This document shows, piece after piece, positions 61,219 to 64,000 of a DNA stretch of 64,000 bases. A model generated the notes under the pieces. That model saw only the letters and a list, made by a program, of their open reading frames with translations, was not told where the DNA came from and did no database searches. Positions within the stretch are counted from its first letter, which is position 1. The number at the start of each line of letters is the position of its first letter. Made by a program: the position numbers and the translations under genes. This DNA is from Ruegeria arenilitoris (GTDB taxonomy: Bacteria; Pseudomonadota; Alphaproteobacteria; Rhodobacterales; Rhodobacteraceae): the NCBI RefSeq assembly GCF_013032445.1, contig NZ_WQCA01000004.1, positions 62,001 to 126,000 of the forward strand. Reading direction: 5' to 3'.

Positions 61219-63591
61219 TTATGCACGGTGAAGGGACCTGCCATGGGTCAGGCCATTCACTTTTTCCAGGATAGCGTCTGCGTCAATGCAGTGGTGGCGA
61301 TACAGATTGCCGATTGTTCCGGTCTGACCAAAATGCTCGACGCCCATGGGGATCGTCTGATGTCCAAGCACTGCCCCAAGCCAGGAGAGAGTCGCGGGAT
61401 GTCCATCGATGACGGTGACCAGCTTGCAGTGTGGCGGAAGGTCGAACATCAGGGTTTCGATGTGGGAGCGTGCCGCTTGGTTGCCGCGGGAACGCGCTCG
61501 TTGAGCGGCGGTCCATCCGGCATTCAGGCGATCTGCAGATGTCACGGCCAATACACCTATGTCGCGACGGCCTTCACCAATCATACCGGCGGCCTTGATT
61601 GCCTCCGGCGCGACTGCTCCTTGATAGGCGATTACAACTTCGCAATTGGCCCCCGGTTTTCGTAGCCAATAGGCCCCATCGATGGCACCTTGGCGGAACT
61701 CGTCGTCGACACGCTTTCCAGGCTGTTCAATCGGGTTGGTGGTCAGACGCAGGTAGACGGACCCTCCGGTTTCATCGCGCAGCCATGTGCGCTCGTCGGG
61801 CTGCCCTTCGCCATCTCGCTGCAGGTAGTCGAAGGCCCATTCCATAATCACCGCCAGCTCATCGGCAAATGCGGGTTCAAAAGCGGCCAACCCATCTTGG
61901 CTCATCCCGATGAGAGGTGTTCCAACGGACTGGTGTGCTCCACCTTCTGGTGCGAGTGTGACGCCGGAAGGTGTGCCAACCAGCATGAAACGCGCGTCCT
62001 GATAGCAGGCGTAATTTAAGGCATCTAGGCCGCGGCTCACGAATGGATCATAGACGGTGCCAATTGGGATCAGCCTCTTACCGAACAGTGAATACGACAG
62101 ACCCGCCGCTCCCAGAAGCAACATGAGATTCATTTCGGCGATACCAAGTTCGATATGCTGCCCTTCCGGTGTGAATTCCCATTTCGCCGTCGAAGGGATC
62201 CGGTGTTCTATGAAGGCGTCGGCTTGCTCGGATCGGGCGAACAGTTTACGCCGGTTCACCCAAGGACCGAGGCTTGTTGTGCCTGTCACATCTGGGGAGG
62301 TCGTCACTATGCGTTCGGCCAATGGGCTGTCGCCTTTTGACAGATCGTCAAGAATCTTGCCAAACGCCATCTGTGTCGAGATTTCGCGACTGGTGTCGAT
62401 CCCGATTGGAGGCACATCCAACTTGTCATCAATATGGCGGCGCGGACCTTTGGCAAAGAAAGGTGTATTTGCAAGGAAGTCCTTGAGCTTGTCTGGTTTC
62501 CGCACTGTCGCTAGCGGTTCCCATTCTTCGCCCTTCGGCACTCCCATATGCGACTGCCACGCGGCAAACTGGTTATTATTCATCAGCCCGCCGTGATTGT
62601 CCTTGTGGCCTGCAATGGGTGTGCCCCATCCTTTGACGGTGTAGGCCAAGAAGCATGTCGGGCGATCATGATCGATGGCGGCAAATGTCTGGGCCATGGT
62701 CTCGACGCAGTTGCCGCCGAGGTTCTCCATAAGGGCTGCAAGCTCTGCATCCGTCCGCCTTTCAATCAAGGCAGTCACATCCCCCTGATCCCCCAGATCG
62801 TCCATGAGACGCTGTCGCCAATTCGCACCACCCATAAAAGTCAACGCCGAGTAGTCCTGGTTGGGGCAAGCGTCGATCCAATCACGCAATCGGTTGCCGC
62901 CGGGCTCTTCAAAGGCCGCGCGTTGAAGAACTCCGTATTTTACGCGCACGACATCCCAACTGAATGCATCGAAGATTTTTTCGATCCGTTCGAACAGTCC
63001 TTCCCGGACGATACCGTCCAGCGACTGTCGGTTGTAATCGATGATCCACCACGTGTTTCGTAGGTCGTTTTTCCAGCCTTCCTGCAACGCCTCATAGACG
63101 TTGCCTTCGTCCAGTTCGGCATCGCCAACAAGTGCCACCATACGCCCCATCGGGGCGTCTGAACCCCAGCTTTTGGCCTTGATGTAGTCCTGAATGATCG
63201 AGGCAAACGAGGTGATCGCGACACCTAAACCTACAGACCCGGTCGAGAAATCAACATCGTCTATGTCCTTGGTCCGGCTGGGATAACTTTGCACACCGCC
63301 AAATCCGCGGAAATTCTCCATCTTTTCGCGGGTCTGATTACCCATGAGATACTGCATCGCATGAAACACCGGCGACGCATGCGGTTTTACTGCAACCCGG
63401 TCCTCAGGGCGTAAGGCTGAGAAGTAGAGCGCGGTCATGATCGATACCATCGAAGCAGACGAAGCCTGATGGCCACCAATCTTGATCCCATCCACCTTTG
63501 GTCGGACATGGTTGGCATGGTGGATCATCCAATGAGACAACCACAGCAGGCGCTGTTCGACGATCTTTAGTTGGGTGGGATCAATGTGCAT
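61219..63591 (-). CDS. Transketolase-like / homodimeric pyruvate dehydrogenase E1-like protein
   Basis: A 790-residue thiamine diphosphate enzyme. The TPP-binding signature is visible as VGDAELDEGNVYEALQEGWKN with the following NRQSLDG (about 172-212). N-terminal IGGHQASSASMVSIMTALYFSAL and the pyrimidine-domain segment HIELGIAEMNLMLLLGAAG (with the catalytic Glu, about 481) fit the AceE/transketolase superfamily. It is about 90 residues shorter than AceE. It begins 14 bases after the methionine gamma-lyase gene. That enzyme yields 2-oxobutyrate, so this protein may decarboxylate it; this is inference from position. Confidence 0.85.
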   Translation of the reverse strand: MHIDPTQLKIVEQRLLWLSHWMIHHANHVRPKVDGIKIGGHQASSASMVSIMTALYFSALRPEDRVAVKPHASPVFHAMQYLMGNQTREKMENFRGFGGVQSYPSRTKDIDDVDFSTGSVGLGVAITSFASIIQDYIKAKSWGSDAPMGRMVALVGDAELDEGNVYEALQEGWKNDLRNTWWIIDYNRQSLDGIVREGLFERIEKIFDAFSWDVVRVKYGVLQRAAFEEPGGNRLRDWIDACPNQDYSALTFMGGANWRQRLMDDLGDQGDVTALIERRTDAELAALMENLGGNCVETMAQTFAAIDHDRPTCFLAYTVKGWGTPIAGHKDNHGGLMNNNQFAAWQSHMGVPKGEEWEPLATVRKPDKLKDFLANTPFFAKGPRRHIDDKLDVPPIGIDTSREISTQMAFGKILDDLSKGDSPLAERIVTTSPDVTGTTSLGPWVNRRKLFARSEQADAFIEHRIPSTAKWEFTPEGQHIELGIAEMNLMLLLGAAGLSYSLFGKRLIPIGTVYDPFVSRGLDALNYACYQDARFMLVGTPSGVTLAPEGGAHQSVGTPLIGMSQDGLAAFEPAFADELAVIMEWAFDYLQRDGEGQPDERTWLRDETGGSVYLRLTTNPIEQPGKRVDDEFRQGAIDGAYWLRKPGANCEVVIAYQGAVAPEAIKAAGMIGEGRRDIGVLAVTSADRLNAGWTAAQRARSRGNQAARSHIETLMFDLPPHCKLVTVIDGHPATLSWLGAVLGHQTIPMGVEHFGQTGTIGNLYRHHCIDADAILEKVNGLTHGRSLHRA

Positions 63592-63605
63592 GGTGGTCTC
63601 CGGGT

Positions 63606-64000
63606 TTAGGCGGCGCTGCGAGCAGGGTAGGGCAAAGCCTGCTCTAGGTCTGCAAGGATATCTTCCACATCCTCTAGCCCGACAGACAGACGGATCAGGC
63701 CATCGCTTATCCCATGCTCGGCCCGCTCTTCCGGGGTATACGTCGAATGAGTCATGGATGCGGGGTGCTGGATCAGGGTTTCCGCGTCGCCCAAGGACAC
63801 CGCACGCTGGATCATGTTCAGGCGGTTCATGAACCCAATCCCGCCGGACAGGCCGGACTTGATTTCAAACGCTATCATAGCGCCGGGTTGGGACATCTGG
63901 CGCTGCGCGACATCATGCTGGGTGAAACTCTCAAGACCGGGAAAATAAACTTCGCCGACAGCGGGATGTGCTTCAAGGAAATCTGCGACGACCTTGGCGG
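63606..64000 (-). CDS. Methionine gamma-lyase-like PLP enzyme (C-terminal part, partial)
   Basis: The frame runs in from the right window edge and ends at 63606; 131 residues are visible. They match the C-terminal domain of the Cys/Met-metabolism PLP family: VYFPGLESFTQHDVAQRQM, MIAFEIKSGLSGGI, AVSLGDAETLIQHPASMTHSTYTPEERAEHGI and GLIRLSVGLEDVEDILADLEQAL. The SLGDAETLIQHPASMTHS signature is shared by methionine gamma-lyase and cystathionine gamma-synthase; the partner gene favours the lyase, which makes methanethiol, ammonia and 2-oxobutyrate. The catalytic Lys lies beyond the window. Confidence 0.88.
   Translation of the reverse strand, partial: AKVVADFLEAHPAVGEVYFPGLESFTQHDVAQRQMSQPGAMIAFEIKSGLSGGIGFMNRLNMIQRAVSLGDAETLIQHPASMTHSTYTPEERAEHGISDGLIRLSVGLEDVEDILADLEQALPYPARSAA

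Noticed and set aside
1..64000. CRISPR arrays, rRNA genes, toxin-antitoxin pairs or restriction systems
   Set aside because: No regularly spaced direct repeats, ribosomal sequences or recognisable pairs of those types were seen anywhere in the window.

Overview
The window looks like a stretch of a GC-rich alphaproteobacterial chromosome, most likely a marine Rhodobacteraceae (Roseobacter-type) bacterium. This is inferred from the gene families and their arrangement: a cyo-type quinol oxidase, a methionine gamma-lyase next to an AceE-like transketolase, an MCE lipid-transport operon with a STAS-MlaE permease, and paired type I secretion systems. No 16S gene is present, so the placement is an inference. 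There is no intact tRNA, no rRNA and no CRISPR array.

Layout. 1-8.1 kb: the end of a cytochrome bo3 operon (cyoC', cyoD), an EmrA/EmrB-type drug efflux pair, two adjacent crcB fluoride-channel genes on the other strand, an FMN-binding glutamate synthase-like protein, and an ECF sigma factor overlapping a membrane-anchored von Willebrand A protein. 8.2-12.1 kb (minus): a four-gene MCE/Mla-like lipid-transport operon. 12.4-16.6 kb: a phosphonate monoester hydrolase-like sulfatase-superfamily enzyme, then a hybrid histidine kinase and an OmpR-type regulator with overlapping ends. 16.6-17.7 kb: a dead IS5-family element. 17.7-32.6 kb: a surface/secretion locus with two complete ABC+HlyD type I export pairs, a TolC-like outer-membrane protein, a SapC-family protein, a BapA-like Ig-repeat adhesin and a beta-propeller/RTX/dockerin-like protein. 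The first ABC is LapB-like and probably exports the adhesin. The second is PrtD-like and lies convergent to the RTX protein.

32.6-45.9 kb is an accessory region full of decay: fragments of a second IS5 transposase, an HGG-type mobile-element protein with a stop, a frameshifted unknown gene, and a truncated histidine phosphatase joined out of frame to a headless sulfotransferase. Intact genes between them include two LysR/AraC-type regulators, a small SH3 protein, an aminotransferase, a CHAP-domain protein, an adenylate cyclase with TPR repeats, an M20 amidohydrolase and an alpha/beta hydrolase.

46-60.6 kb holds small detoxification or catabolic modules, most with a divergent regulator: an ABC-2/HlyD export operon; a haloalkane dehalogenase-GFA-membrane protein operon facing a TetR gene across two palindromes; a periplasmic isochorismatase-like hydrolase and a VOC protein facing LysR; a DUF1330-MFS-metallohydrolase set facing soxR across a near-perfect SoxR operator; and an alpha/beta hydrolase and SMP-30-like protein facing LysR. 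61-64 kb: a tRNA-Pro 3' fragment (possible attachment-site remnant), then an AceE-like transketolase downstream of a methionine gamma-lyase cut by the window end. Several intergenic gaps in the right half share a degenerate dispersed repeat.
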